Shown: positions 9,393-18,096, counted from the stretch's first letter. The stretch: 64,000 nt of DNA from CAZMNY01 sp964567745 (GCA_964567745.1 CAZMNY010000026.1:1-64000); one strand, 5' to 3'. Program-made: numbers and translations. Notes: generated from the sequence alone by a model not told the origin.

Positions 9393-10532
9393 ATGACGCT
9401 AACCGCCAAAACACTCGCGCGCATCAGCAAGCTCAATCGAGCTCCCGCGGTGCCGCGCGATCCCGACGAACAGAAAGGCGAATTGCCCGAGACGATGCTG
9501 GCGACGACGACTCCCGTCGCCCAAGCGATTCAGTCCGCACTAACCCCCTTAGAACTCGACGAGCCGAAAACCGCCACCGCAAAAACCAGCACCGCAAATC
9601 AACGTGCAGCAAGAAAAGCCGAGCGAAAAACGGGCGAGGAAAGTGAAGCGGCGAGCAACAAGGACTCGGACTCGCCAGCCCATGCCGACAAAGCTTCGCC
9701 CGACGATCGGACGTCGACTCGCGAATTGCCGGCGGGCCGTGAAGTGCACACTGCGAGCGGTTCGTTTTGGCGAATTGACACGCCGATCGAGCAATTGTGG
9801 CGAGGCGGGAAGGGGCATGTGAGACGCGGCACCGAGTTTCTGCGGGTGGCGGTTCAGACTCAAGAAGATCCGCATCCTGAGTTGGCGGCGCTGGCCAGCG
9901 ATTTCCCCGATCGAACTCTATTTCTCGATTTGGAAACGTGCGGATTTGCCGGCTCGATTGTCTTCCTTGTCGGCCTTCTTCATTTTGAAGACGGACAGCT
10001 CAAGCTGAGCCAGCTATTGGCGCGGAACTACGCGGAAGAAAAAGCCGTCTTGCACGGACTCTGGGCGATCGCCGGTCAGTCGAACGTACTCTCCACGTTC
10101 AACGGAAAGAGCTTCGACTGGCCCTGTGTTCACGATCGCTCGACGCTTCACCATTTGGGACGAGACGATCGTCACTTGTCATCGTTAGGCAAGCCGCAAG
10201 AACATACGGCGAAAGATGACGCTCGAGTTGAATCCGTCTCGCTCGATGAACCGATGCGAACCGACGCGACGCGCCCGGACTTGGTGCATTGCGATCTACT
10301 GCATCATTCGCGACGCAAATGGAAGGACGCTCTCCCCAATTGCCGCTTGCAGACGCTCGAAAGATACATTTGCGGCCGGCGACGTTACGACGACATTCCC
10401 GGATCGGCGATTCCCGCCGCCTATCATCAATTCGTTCGCACGGGCGACGCCTGGGAAATACGTTCGATACTCCATCACAACGCGCTCGATCTCATTACGC
10501 TCTTGCAGCTTTCCATGCGTGTCGTCGAGTGA
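9393..10532 (+). CDS. mrfB: MrfB-like DEDDh exonuclease (YprB ribonuclease H-like)
   Basis: 379 residues. The first ~125 are low-complexity and charged. The conserved part starts at GSFWRIDTPIEQLWRGGKG and continues with FLDLETCGFAGS (first two acidic metal ligands), VLSTFNGKSFDWPCV (third) and HHNALDLITLLQL (His-Asp at the end), the pattern of the YprB-type ribonuclease H-like exonuclease domain. In B. subtilis MrfB works with the helicase MrfA in excision of mitomycin-type DNA damage; the two genes here are seven bases apart. A ~45-residue variable insert (DRSTLHHLGRDDRHL onward) interrupts the fold near the third ligand. The protein ends right after the nuclease domain, so the helical repeat tail described for the Bacillus protein appears absent. 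Confidence 0.82.
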   Translation: MTLTAKTLARISKLNRAPAVPRDPDEQKGELPETMLATTTPVAQAIQSALTPLELDEPKTATAKTSTANQRAARKAERKTGEESEAASNKDSDSPAHADKASPDDRTSTRELPAGREVHTASGSFWRIDTPIEQLWRGGKGHVRRGTEFLRVAVQTQEDPHPELAALASDFPDRTLFLDLETCGFAGSIVFLVGLLHFEDGQLKLSQLLARNYAEEKAVLHGLWAIAGQSNVLSTFNGKSFDWPCVHDRSTLHHLGRDDRHLSSLGKPQEHTAKDDARVESVSLDEPMRTDATRPDLVHCDLLHHSRRKWKDALPNCRLQTLERYICGRRRYDDIPGSAIPAAYHQFVRTGDAWEIRSILHHNALDLITLLQLSMRVVE

Positions 10533-10557
10533 CGGGAGAAGAACACGACGTGGGATG

Positions 10558-10755
10558 CTATCGCGAAACAGTGTCGCTCAAGATGTCGGCTTCAGCCGGC
10601 TCGTCGATAACGATGACCTCGCTCGCGTCGCGATCTGCGCCGTCGAAGCGCATATTCTGAGCAAGCAGAGCGGTGACGACGCTGCCGACGATAAAGCTAA
10701 AGGCAATAGCGACGGCGACCAACGAGTGATATCGCCAAGTTCGCTCTTCTTCCAT
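10558..10755 (-). CDS. Small single-helix membrane protein
   Basis: 65 residues. A short charged N-terminus (MEEERTWRYH) is followed by one hydrophobic helix (LVAVAIAFSFIVGSVVTALL) and an acidic tail. This is a sensible small membrane protein with N-in orientation, convergent with the mrfB-like gene. No strong ribosome site was seen and no family is recognised. It could be a chance frame, but the hydrophobic/charged layout argues for a real gene. Confidence 0.45.
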   Translation of the reverse strand: MEEERTWRYHSLVAVAIAFSFIVGSVVTALLAQNMRFDGADRDASEVIVIDEPAEADILSDTVSR

Positions 10756-10930
10756 TTCCGTAATCCAGCGTTGAGTAGCTCAGAGGTTGAGCAATCGACT
10801 TGCTCGCGAGCTGGAAAAAGGGCGCGCGATGATTTCAACACTAGCTCACATTTCAGCTGCCGGATTCTGAATATTCGCTACGACCGGCGCAAGCGAAGCC
10901 CGGTGACTGGGGCAAGGACGTAAGCGACAA

Positions 10931-10974
10931 GAAAAGAAAAAACCGCCAGGCACCAAATTTGGCGCCTGGCGGTT
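10931..10974 (-). terminator. Intrinsic terminator of the small RNA
   Basis: AACCGCCAGGC pairs perfectly with GCCTGGCGGTT (10941-10951 with 10964-10974). The inner CCAAATTTGG extends the helix after one mismatch. On the minus strand the hairpin is followed by TTTTTTCTTTTC. The polarity therefore serves minus-strand transcription. Confidence 0.75.
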
Positions 10975-11126
10975 ATGTAAGCAACCTCCGGCCGAAAGTG
11001 CGACGAGTGGAGTCGCTGCGAGACTGGCGGAGATCTGGCGTGCTGTTGCACGAGCCGTTTGGTGATCTTGGCCAACGCAAAAAAATGGTCCCTCTGCCGT
11101 AGTGACGACCGAAGTGAGGTTGCTCC
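10931..11126 (-). ncRNA. Candidate structured small RNA (~195 nt)
   Basis: Read on the minus strand, a -10-like TAGAAT (11137-11132) is followed after ~7 bases by AGCAACCTC (11124-11116). About 130 bases later its perfect 9-bp partner GAGGTTGCT occurs (10988-10980), and a strong intrinsic terminator follows. Between the two arms are local hairpins such as CGTGC-AACA-GCACG and GCGAC-TCCACTC-GTCGC. Promoter, closing stem and terminator are spaced as in an independent small-RNA gene with a long closing helix, similar in size to 6S RNA. No 6S, SRP, RNase P or tmRNA signature was found, so it is unassigned. Minus-strand frames here would translate through the terminator and look spurious. Confidence 0.45.
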
Positions 11127-11131
11127 TTGGT

Positions 11132-11137
11132 ATTCTA
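11132..11137 (-). promoter_or_regulatory. Possible -10 box of the small RNA
   Basis: TAGAAT on the minus strand, about seven bases before the expected RNA start. No good -35 box was found at the usual distance. Confidence 0.3.
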
Positions 11138-11422
11138 ATCCCCAAAAGGGCATCAGGCGTCCATTAGTCACCACTTATCGGCAGAATTGCCGAATGGCTT
11201 GGGGCAATCCCCGGCAAACACGGAAGAAACATGAACCTGAAGCGACAACACTTGTCGAGACACTTTGTTTTTAGCGTGTGGCGAATCGGTCTGGACGTAG
11301 AAATCAATGCGCCTGCCAAATCGGATTATCCAAAATCACGGTTTTTGCCTTCTCAAACCAAGATACAATGAATGCCGCCAACTCAGACTGGCGAGCCATC
11401 AACCAAGCGAATCCAAACAACC
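11138..11422. other. Intergenic leader between the small RNA and the PSD1 operon
   Basis: No gene seen. The divergent arrangement implies promoters in both directions. A small CGACAACACTTGTCG hairpin and a TACAAT box near 11365 are the only local signals noticed, both weak. Confidence 0.3.
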
Positions 11423-13552
11423 ATGAACAGTGTGATTCTCATTTTCGCCGTCATCTCAGCCGCGCCGCCGCGCCAGGCTGATTTGGTTGATTTCGACACG
11501 GAAGTGGCCCCGATTCTCTCGAAAGCGGGATGCAACGCGGCGGCTTGTCACGGTTCCGCATCCGGGCGAGGCGGGTTCAAGTTGTCGTTGTTTGGCGGCG
11601 ATGCGGCGATGGACTTCGAGGCGATTGTGCGAGACCGCGAGGGTCGGCTGCTGCGGTTTGACAAACCGGAAGACAGTCTGCTGTTGGCCAAGCCGACAGG
11701 AATGCTTGAGCATGAAGGCGGTTTTCGCATGGAAGCCGACAGCGAGTTTGCTGGACTCATTGCTCGCTGGATCGCGCAGGGCGCAGATCGTCACATGCGT
11801 TTTGAATTGGAAGACGTATCGGTCACGCCAAGCCATCACATTACATCCGCGCCAGCTGAGTTTCCAATCAAGGTGACCGCTCGCTTTCGATCGCAAACAG
11901 GTCGATCGATTACGCGCGACGTCACCCGGATCGCCGTCTATGAATCGAGCGACACGTCGGCGTTGGATGTCGCGGAGAATGGCGTCGTCAGCTTGAAACG
12001 AAGAGGGCGCAGCGTCTTGGTCGTCCGTTTCTTGTCTCGTGTGCTGACGGTCCAAGTGAGCGCCCCGTTGGCGGACGCCCCAATCGAAAGCCGCGACGCG
12101 ATTCGAGTCAATTGGATCGATGATGAGGTTCTAACGACACTCAAACAATTGCGGATTCCACTGAGCCCCCAAGCGACCGACGCCGAATTGATTCGCCGAT
12201 TGACGTTAGACTTGACCGGTCGCTTGCCGACGCCCGACGAGGCGGAACGTTTTGCCAATGACAAATCCTCAGGTAAATACGAAGCGTTGGTTGAGCGATT
12301 GATGCAGTCCGACGCGTTTGACGATTACTGGTGCTTTAGGCTGATGTCGCTTCTTCGCGTTGGCGGATCCGTTCGCGACGAGCAGGCCAACAGCACATAC
12401 GCCAATTGGATTCGCAAGCAGATTACGGACCGTCGCGCACTGACGGAGGTCGCCACCGATTTGTTGGTGGCGGTTGGCGACACGCATGAAAACGGCCCGG
12501 CAAATTTCTATCGAACGGGCGCCGGTGCTCGCAAGCAGGCCGAGTTCATCAGCGAGGCGTTGATGGGCGTTCGGCTGCGCTGCGCGAATTGCCACAATCA
12601 CCCGCTCGATCGCTGGAAGCAGGATGACTATCACGGGCTGTCGGCCTTGCTCGCCAATGTCGAAGCCGGTCAAACTGTTCGACTGCTCAAGGGTCGACAC
12701 GTTAAGAACCCGAAGACCGGCTTGGATGCGATTCCCAAGATTCCGGGCGAGCAGTTTATCGAACCGGATGGCGACGGCCGAGTCGACTTTGCCAAGTGGC
12801 TTACCAAACCGGATAACGCTTTCTTTGGCAAGGCGATGGTCAATCGGCTTTGGAAGTCGTTGATGGGACGCGGGCTCGTTGAGCCGGCGGACGATATCCG
12901 CGCCACCAATCCCGCTTCTCACCCAGAACTGCTCACTCGCCTTGAGCGCGAATTCTGGACAGAGGGAGCTCGGTTGCGTCCGACGCTAAAGACCATTGTT
13001 CTCTCGGCGGCCTACCGGAGAAGCAGCCGAACGCGTCCGGGCAACGAAAATGACGACCGCTTCTACTCGCACCGCCGACCGAAAACGCTTGAGGCCGAAG
13101 TGTTAGTGGATGCGATATCGGATGTCTCCGGCGTAGCCGAGACTTTTGGGCTTCTCCCCGAGCAGACCCGCGCGGTGCAACTTTTCGATCCCAAGACACC
13201 GTCCAAATCTCTGGATGTATTGGGGCGATGTTCACGTGAGGAATCGTGCGAGGTCGCCGCCGGAGCGGAAGTAGGAGGCGGCCTGTCGGCTCGTCTGCAC
13301 CTGCTCAACGGCAAGCTTCTCAACGAAAAAATTGCTTCGCCGAGCGGTCGTTTGCAAAAAATGCTGAAACAGGGCGACGATAATCGCTCGATCATTGAGG
13401 CGTTCTATTGGCAAGCGCTATCGCGGCCGCCGAGCGAATCAGAACTGTCGTATTGGAACCACGAGATTCCAAAAGGGCCGGATCGGAAGGCTGCGTTTGA
13501 GGACTTCGTTTGGAGTCTGCTGAGCAGTTCAGCCTTCTCGAACAATCGCTGA
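11423..13552 (+). CDS. PSCyt2/PSD1 protein (DUF1549-DUF1553) with cytochrome-like N-terminus
   Basis: About 709 residues from the ATG at 11423; an in-frame ATG at 11372 would put a hydrophilic stretch before the signal peptide MNSVILIFAVISAAPP. Domain order: a planctomycete cytochrome-like domain with CNAAACHG (possible heme attachment), a bacterial Ig-like (BIG2) domain ending SVLVVRFLSRVLTVQVSAPL, DUF1549 (WIDDEVLTTLKQLRIPL through LRCANCHNHPLDRWKQDDY), and DUF1553 (FAKWLTKPDNAFFGKAMVNRLWKSLMGRGLVEP). Such proteins are massively expanded in Planctomycetes and usually sit beside DUF1501 genes, as here 25 bases downstream. They are periplasmic and probably take part in redox-linked polysaccharide or sulfate metabolism, but the biochemical role is not established. 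Confidence 0.88.
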   Translation: MNSVILIFAVISAAPPRQADLVDFDTEVAPILSKAGCNAAACHGSASGRGGFKLSLFGGDAAMDFEAIVRDREGRLLRFDKPEDSLLLAKPTGMLEHEGGFRMEADSEFAGLIARWIAQGADRHMRFELEDVSVTPSHHITSAPAEFPIKVTARFRSQTGRSITRDVTRIAVYESSDTSALDVAENGVVSLKRRGRSVLVVRFLSRVLTVQVSAPLADAPIESRDAIRVNWIDDEVLTTLKQLRIPLSPQATDAELIRRLTLDLTGRLPTPDEAERFANDKSSGKYEALVERLMQSDAFDDYWCFRLMSLLRVGGSVRDEQANSTYANWIRKQITDRRALTEVATDLLVAVGDTHENGPANFYRTGAGARKQAEFISEALMGVRLRCANCHNHPLDRWKQDDYHGLSALLANVEAGQTVRLLKGRHVKNPKTGLDAIPKIPGEQFIEPDGDGRVDFAKWLTKPDNAFFGKAMVNRLWKSLMGRGLVEPADDIRATNPASHPELLTRLEREFWTEGARLRPTLKTIVLSAAYRRSSRTRPGNENDDRFYSHRRPKTLEAEVLVDAISDVSGVAETFGLLPEQTRAVQLFDPKTPSKSLDVLGRCSREESCEVAAGAEVGGGLSARLHLLNGKLLNEKIASPSGRLQKMLKQGDDNRSIIEAFYWQALSRPPSESELSYWNHEIPKGPDRKAAFEDFVWSLLSSSAFSNNR

Positions 13553-13576
13553 GAGTCATTTTTTTGGAGATGTAAC

Positions 13577-14911
13577 GTGGAACGACGAATGTCGAATGGA
13601 TTGTCGCGTCGCGATTTTGTACGGGTCGGCGGACTGAGCGCACTAGGCGTCGGCTTACCCGAGCTGTTGCGGATGCGGGCGGCATGCGCTGCGGAGACTT
13701 CGATCTCTTCGACCAAACGTTGTGTGCTGATCTGGCTCGACGGAGGTCCGACCCATCTCGAGACGTTCGACGTTAAACCGGATGCGCCGTCGGAGGTGCG
13801 AGGGCCGTTTCAATCGATCGCCACCGCGAACGCTGGAATAAGAATCTGTGAGCTCTTGCCGGAACTTGCCAAGCGCAGCAACGATTTGGCCATCGTGCGT
13901 TCGGTGACCTCGCCGCTCGGCGAACACAACTTCGGCACCCATTACCTGTTGACTGGTTACAAGCCGACGCCGGCGCTCGTCTACCCCGCGGTCGGCGCCG
14001 TGGTCGCTCATTTACGTCAGCAGAATGACGCCGTATTGCCGGCTCACATCGCCGCGCCGCGATTTCGTGTTGGCGGCGGTCGCTTTGACGGGCAGGGCTT
14101 CCTCGGCCCCGCCGCTCGGCCATTTTCGGTTGGCGCCGACCCGGCCAAGCCTGGATTCGGCGTGGCCGACCTCGACTTTTATCCCGGTCTCGATCAGGAC
14201 CGGCTCGAACGTCGCCGGCGCTTCGTCAAGTCGATCGAAGCCTTTGAGCGGGGAAGCGAAAGCGGATCAATGCCCGATGATCCGCACTTCGAACAGGCGT
14301 TCCGGCTGGTCACATCGCCCAAAGCGAAAGCCGCATTTGATTTGAGCGAAGAGACCGACGCGACTCGAAACCGTTACGGCCGCAAGTCGATCGGTCAGTG
14401 TTGCTTGCTCGCGCGACGACTGGTGGAACGAGGAGTGCCGTTTGTCACAGTGACCAATCCTGGTTGGGACACACACCAGGACGCTTACACGCGACTCAAG
14501 GAAGGCTTTGCCGGCGCGCGAGTTCCGGTCGGCTTGGTTCCCTCGCTCGATTTGGCAGTGAGCGGATTGATCGACGACCTGCGTGACCGACGATTGCTCG
14601 ACGACACCTTGATCATGGTGATGGGTGAATTCGGACGCACGCCCAAGCTGAACACATCGGGCGGACGCGACCATTGGCCTCGAGTGTTTAGCGTCTTGTT
14701 CGCCGGCGGCGGCGTGCCGGGCGGACAAGTCGTTGGCTCCAGCGATGCTGTTGGCGAGGGACCGAAGGATCAGCCCGTGACGCCAGCCGATCTTGCTGCG
14801 ACAACGTATCGCCTGCTTGGCATCAGCCCCAAACATCTACTTCACACCACCGATGGCCGGCCCGTCAAGCTGAGCGCCGAAGGCAAAGAGATCCGAGAGC
14901 TGGTCGGATGA
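13577..14911 (+). CDS. DUF1501 protein with twin-arginine signal
   Basis: 444 residues from a GTG with GGAG seven bases upstream; an ATG four codons later is possible. The N-terminus has a twin-arginine signal (SRRDFVRVGGLSALGVGLPELL). The body has DUF1501 hallmarks in an alkaline-phosphatase/sulfatase-like fold: VLIWLDGGPTHLETFD, GEHNFGTHYLLTGY, NPGWDTHQDAY, MGEFGRTPKLN and GRDHWPRVFSVLFAGGG. It should be exported folded and act in the periplasm. The preceding gene ends 25 bases upstream and the next starts inside this stop codon (ATGA), so the three are co-translated. Confidence 0.92.
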   Translation: MERRMSNGLSRRDFVRVGGLSALGVGLPELLRMRAACAAETSISSTKRCVLIWLDGGPTHLETFDVKPDAPSEVRGPFQSIATANAGIRICELLPELAKRSNDLAIVRSVTSPLGEHNFGTHYLLTGYKPTPALVYPAVGAVVAHLRQQNDAVLPAHIAAPRFRVGGGRFDGQGFLGPAARPFSVGADPAKPGFGVADLDFYPGLDQDRLERRRRFVKSIEAFERGSESGSMPDDPHFEQAFRLVTSPKAKAAFDLSEETDATRNRYGRKSIGQCCLLARRLVERGVPFVTVTNPGWDTHQDAYTRLKEGFAGARVPVGLVPSLDLAVSGLIDDLRDRRLLDDTLIMVMGEFGRTPKLNTSGGRDHWPRVFSVLFAGGGVPGGQVVGSSDAVGEGPKDQPVTPADLAATTYRLLGISPKHLLHTTDGRPVKLSAEGKEIRELVG

Positions 14912-15894
14912 TTCAACAACGCGCGAACCGTTCGCAGGTTCGCTTTCCCAGCTGGCTCGCAGCGCAATGCGTCGTGTTGTGTTTGGCCGCGATGGCAAGC
15001 CCGGCAGTCGCGGTCGAGCCGCCCGTCACGGCGTTGGCCTTTTCTCCCGACGGCAATTCAGTCTTGGCTGCGGGGCAGGGGAGCGTGGCGGTTCATCGCT
15101 GGCCGCAATTGAAACGGCTCAGTCAGTTCTCCGTTGAAATGCAGAAAGTACACGACCTTGCCTTTTCGCCAAACGGAAATCTGCTGCTGGTCGTTGGCGG
15201 CGATCCAGGCGAGTCGGGTTCGGTCGAGCTGTGGGATTGGAATGAGCGAAAACGAGTCAAGCAATTTCAAGTGAGTGAAGACGTAGCCTACGCGGCCGCA
15301 TGGAAGCACGACTCGACCGAGTTCATTTGCGGACGAAGCGACCATCAACTCACCGTCGTTCGTCTGGGTGATGGAAAGCGGATTGACGTGGCCGGTCATT
15401 CGAAATCGGTTTTCGCAGTCGGTTCATTGCCGGACGAGTCGGGTTGGATCTCAGCCGGCGCCGATCGAAGCGTCAGGTGGTGGAAGGGCATTGGCGAGAG
15501 CGACGAGAACGAGAGTCCGAGGCAGACGCTCAACAATCACACGGGTGAGGTCGTCGACATTGCGATCCGACCGGGCGAGGCGCGTTTTCCCATGGCGGCG
15601 ACGGCGGGCAAAGACCTCACCGTGCGACTCTGGCAGCCGACGATTGGGAGGCTGGTCCGCTTTGCTCGACTATCGAGCCGACCGCTCGCGATTCGCTGGA
15701 CGCCGGACGGGAGCCGCCTGGGCGCAGCTTGCGTGGACGGTCATGTCCGCGTAATCGACCCAGAAACTGTGGAAATCTTGCAAGATCAACCCGCTGTTGC
15801 CTCTTGGGCCTATTCACTTGCCGCCGCTCCTGATGGAAAATCATTTGCTGTCGGCGGCCCTCGCGGTGAACTAAAGAAGATCGATATTCAATAA
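14908..15894 (+). CDS. Secreted WD40-repeat protein
   Basis: 328 residues. The start ATG overlaps the DUF1501 stop (ATGA). A signal peptide (WLAAQCVVLCLAAMASPAVA) is followed by WD40-type blades: VTALAFSPDGNSVLAAG, VHDLAFSPNGNLLLVVGG, SVFAVGSLPDESGWISAGADRSVRWW, EVVDIAIRPGEARFPMAATAGKDLTVRLW, and AIRWTPDGSRLGAACVDGHVRVID. It likely forms a beta-propeller scaffold in the periplasm that partners with the two upstream proteins, a recurrent planctomycete trio. Confidence 0.88.
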   Translation: MIQQRANRSQVRFPSWLAAQCVVLCLAAMASPAVAVEPPVTALAFSPDGNSVLAAGQGSVAVHRWPQLKRLSQFSVEMQKVHDLAFSPNGNLLLVVGGDPGESGSVELWDWNERKRVKQFQVSEDVAYAAAWKHDSTEFICGRSDHQLTVVRLGDGKRIDVAGHSKSVFAVGSLPDESGWISAGADRSVRWWKGIGESDENESPRQTLNNHTGEVVDIAIRPGEARFPMAATAGKDLTVRLWQPTIGRLVRFARLSSRPLAIRWTPDGSRLGAACVDGHVRVIDPETVEILQDQPAVASWAYSLAAAPDGKSFAVGGPRGELKKIDIQ

Positions 15895-15898
15895 CCTC

Positions 15899-16774
15899 AT
15901 GCCACGTCCAAAGACCTTGATTGTGCGATCTCGTCGGCCGCGGCCCGCGTTCATACCGGCCAAGTATCAACGGACGAGCGACAGCGTTTACGAACACAGT
16001 CGAACGACGCCTGTTTCCAAAGCCTTACTGATTACTGCGGCTATCTGGTTCTCGGGCGGCGCTCTGCTATTCGCCGCCGTCAAGACAGGCTGGACGCCGC
16101 AGTTCAATCCGCCGAAGCAAGGCGTCAACTCGATCCTGCTGACGGCCTCCATTGCAACTCAAGAGGCAGAGCCGATTGAAACAGCGACGATGCCCGTCGC
16201 AATTATCGAGGCGACGGAAACTCTTGAACCGCTTGGAGTCGGACAATTAGATGCCGCGCTCCTGCCAGTTTCAGTCTCGGGTCAAAGGACGCCGTTGGGA
16301 GCGCGAGTGGCAACCGAGTCAGCCGAAAAAACCGCCTCGTCTCCAGTCGCCTCGCGAGTGTTCGTGAGAACCGAGACGGAACCAGAGCCGACGCTGCAAT
16401 CCAAGCCGGTTCAGTTAGAACGAAAACGCCCGACCGCCGAGCCGACCTTGGTATCGAGGCAATCGGCAGCCCCATCGCCCAGGCGTCGAGGCGTGCGGAG
16501 CAAAGCGCCACGGCCGCTTCACAACCCGCAGCCCGTCTTCCCGCCGGCACTGTTGGCCGCCGGAGTTGAAGGGCGTGTTACGGTGAAAGCGACCGTGCGT
16601 GGTGATGGCGAGGTTTCAAGGGTCACGATGTTTCGCGGCAGCGGCTATCCCGCATTTGATCAAGCTGCTCTGACAGCCGTCGCTCGATGGCGTTTCGACG
16701 CCGATCCCGACGTGCCCGCTGATTCGACAATGCGAATCAACGTCCCTCTCCGTTTCAAGATCGACCGTCGGTAG
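15899..16774 (+). CDS. TonB-like energy-transducing protein
   Basis: 291 residues, starting four bases after the WD40 gene. A basic N-terminus is followed by a membrane helix at about residues 41-58 (ALLITAAIWFSGGALLFAAV), a long low-complexity linker (16100-16500), and a TonB C-terminal domain: PQPVFPPALLAAGVEGRVTV, then GEVSRVTMFRGSGYPAFDQAALTAVARWRF. TonB proteins span the periplasm and pass proton-motive force to outer-membrane transporters. No ExbB/ExbD or TonB-dependent receptor is in the window. Its place at the end of the PSD1-DUF1501-WD40 operon suggests it serves that export or uptake machinery. Confidence 0.82.
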   Translation: MPRPKTLIVRSRRPRPAFIPAKYQRTSDSVYEHSRTTPVSKALLITAAIWFSGGALLFAAVKTGWTPQFNPPKQGVNSILLTASIATQEAEPIETATMPVAIIEATETLEPLGVGQLDAALLPVSVSGQRTPLGARVATESAEKTASSPVASRVFVRTETEPEPTLQSKPVQLERKRPTAEPTLVSRQSAAPSPRRRGVRSKAPRPLHNPQPVFPPALLAAGVEGRVTVKATVRGDGEVSRVTMFRGSGYPAFDQAALTAVARWRFDADPDVPADSTMRINVPLRFKIDRR

Positions 16775-16833
16775 CGCGTTATGTCGATAACGCTTTTGCG
16801 CGCCAACTCAACGCGAGTAACGACGGTGTGTGA

Positions 16834-17002
16834 GACCCCAACGAGCTTGCTCTTTCGGTGAGCGAGATTCAACGCTAGCGCGGCTGCACACTCCCACCTC
16901 TCGACCCCAACGAGCTTGCTCGTTCGGTGAGTGAGATTACCTGGTAAGAACGTCGCGCCTCTAACACCGACCCCAACGAGCTTGCCTCGTGCAGTGAATC
17001 AT
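16834..17002 (+). repeat. Three copies of the AACGAGC-TT-GCTCGTT hairpin repeat (family 1)
   Basis: GACCCCAACGAGCTTGCTC, then GTTCGGTGAG and (T/C)GAGATT, occurs at 16834-16869 and 16903-16938, and in decayed form at 16969-17002, with a period near 68 bases. AACGAGC-TT-GCTCGTT is self-complementary. Further copies lie at 22413-22452 and 48504-48532. Confidence 0.8.
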
Positions 17003-17092
17003 GTTGGTCGGCTCGTTGTAAGTCTTCGACCACCGAATCGGAGCCCCATGGGATCGGAGATCGTCCAGCTTTCAGTTACCGGCGTTCTTGGC

Positions 17093-17532
17093 TCGTGAGT
17101 CTTGACGGGTGCCTGCGCGTTGCCCCGAAGGGTCCTGAAAGGGCGAAACAACCGTGCATTGCGGCGATCCGAAGACGTCGTCGCTCGTGTCGGTATAGGT
17201 GTCACGCGCTTTCAGGGCTAGTGGTTACATAAAGTAGCTCATGAACCTGATTCACCGACACGAGGCAAGCTCGTGGGGTCTTTTCACGAATAACAAAACC
17301 GAGCGAAGCTCCAGACGCTTAACCTGCGAGCCCCTTTCCATCCTTAAAATGGACGGCTCCCCTTTTTTTCGATCACGCGCAAGCGATTTCTCGACCGTCA
17401 ATGACTCGCCTAGAAGTTCTTCACGCGCGTTGCCCCGAAGGGGCACCACATAACAGCCCAGAGGAAGTCTTGAGGCGAAGCCGCAAGTGCCGCCCTGGGT
17501 TGGTCGTCGCCATGAACGCGGCCCTGACGTGG
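17093..17532. repeat. Family 2 repeats, copies B and C
   Basis: Copy B (~17093-17230) holds CCTGAAAGGGCGAAACAACC and the GACGTCGTCGCT segment. Copy C (~17418-17530) holds CGTTGCCCCGAAGGGGC, ACATAACAGCCCAG, AGGCGAAGCCGCAAG and GCCCTGGGTTGGTCGTCG. No gene is credible in 16775-17532; the open frames present are products of the repeats. Confidence 0.75.
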
Positions 17533-18096
17533 TCAGGAGCTGTTTTGGCTTGTCCAACGAATACGATATCGCCAGCGCAGAGTCTCGGCGTCGTCCGAAA
17601 AGTCGACGGCGGCGATCTGCAGTCGATGATTCTCGGCATCCCAACGCAGCTGGCATTTCTCCAATGTCTCGTCGTCGTCCCAAGAAATCGATAACTCGCC
17701 TCGCTCGTTCGTGAGCGCAATCGATCGCAAACAGATGGCTTCAGGCGATTCGAGGCGGAAGCCGTCGAGGCGGTAGGTTGAGCCGAGTTGTTCTGGGGCG
17801 CCTTTGACTCGGCAAGCCACGTCGAAGACGGAGCCGTCCTCGCCGGTCTCAACACTCATCGACCAATGACTTCGCCCGGCCATCCCGACGAGCAGTGCGA
17901 CGGGGCCGGTGCCGAAGTCTTCGATACTGAGCTGTTGAAGCGGCGGGCTGGAAGGCCAGGATTCGTCGTTGCGACCTTCGATCGACTGGCCGATCATTGT
18001 TTGAGCAGCGATTAATACATGCGCGTGACGATCGCCTTGACGTTCGAACCGAACCGCCAGATTGTCGCGACTCGTTCCCAGTTCTGCGCTAACCAT
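17533..18096 (-). CDS. Hypothetical protein downstream of prfB
   Basis: About 187 residues from the ATG at 18096; a TTG at 18117 would add seven. No signal peptide or membrane helix is evident. The composition is mixed, with beta-strand-like stretches (FRLESPEAICLRSIAL, GELSISWDDDETLEKCQLRWD, RLQIAAVDFSDDAETLRWRYRIRW). It starts about 25 bases after the prfB stop on the same strand, so it is probably co-transcribed. Its 3' end lies against repeat copy C. I do not recognise a family. Confidence 0.6.
   Translation of the reverse strand: MVSAELGTSRDNLAVRFERQGDRHAHVLIAAQTMIGQSIEGRNDESWPSSPPLQQLSIEDFGTGPVALLVGMAGRSHWSMSVETGEDGSVFDVACRVKGAPEQLGSTYRLDGFRLESPEAICLRSIALTNERGELSISWDDDETLEKCQLRWDAENHRLQIAAVDFSDDAETLRWRYRIRWTSQNSS

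Noticed and set aside
10780..10830. tRNA-like TAGCTCAGAGGTTGAGC stretch
   Set aside because: The D-arm resemblance is not followed by an anticodon arm or a TTCRA T-loop, and no acceptor stem closes.
10846..11174. Two overlapping minus-strand frames of ~98 codons
   Set aside because: They translate straight through a perfect terminator hairpin and have no coherent protein features; the region is better explained as an RNA gene.
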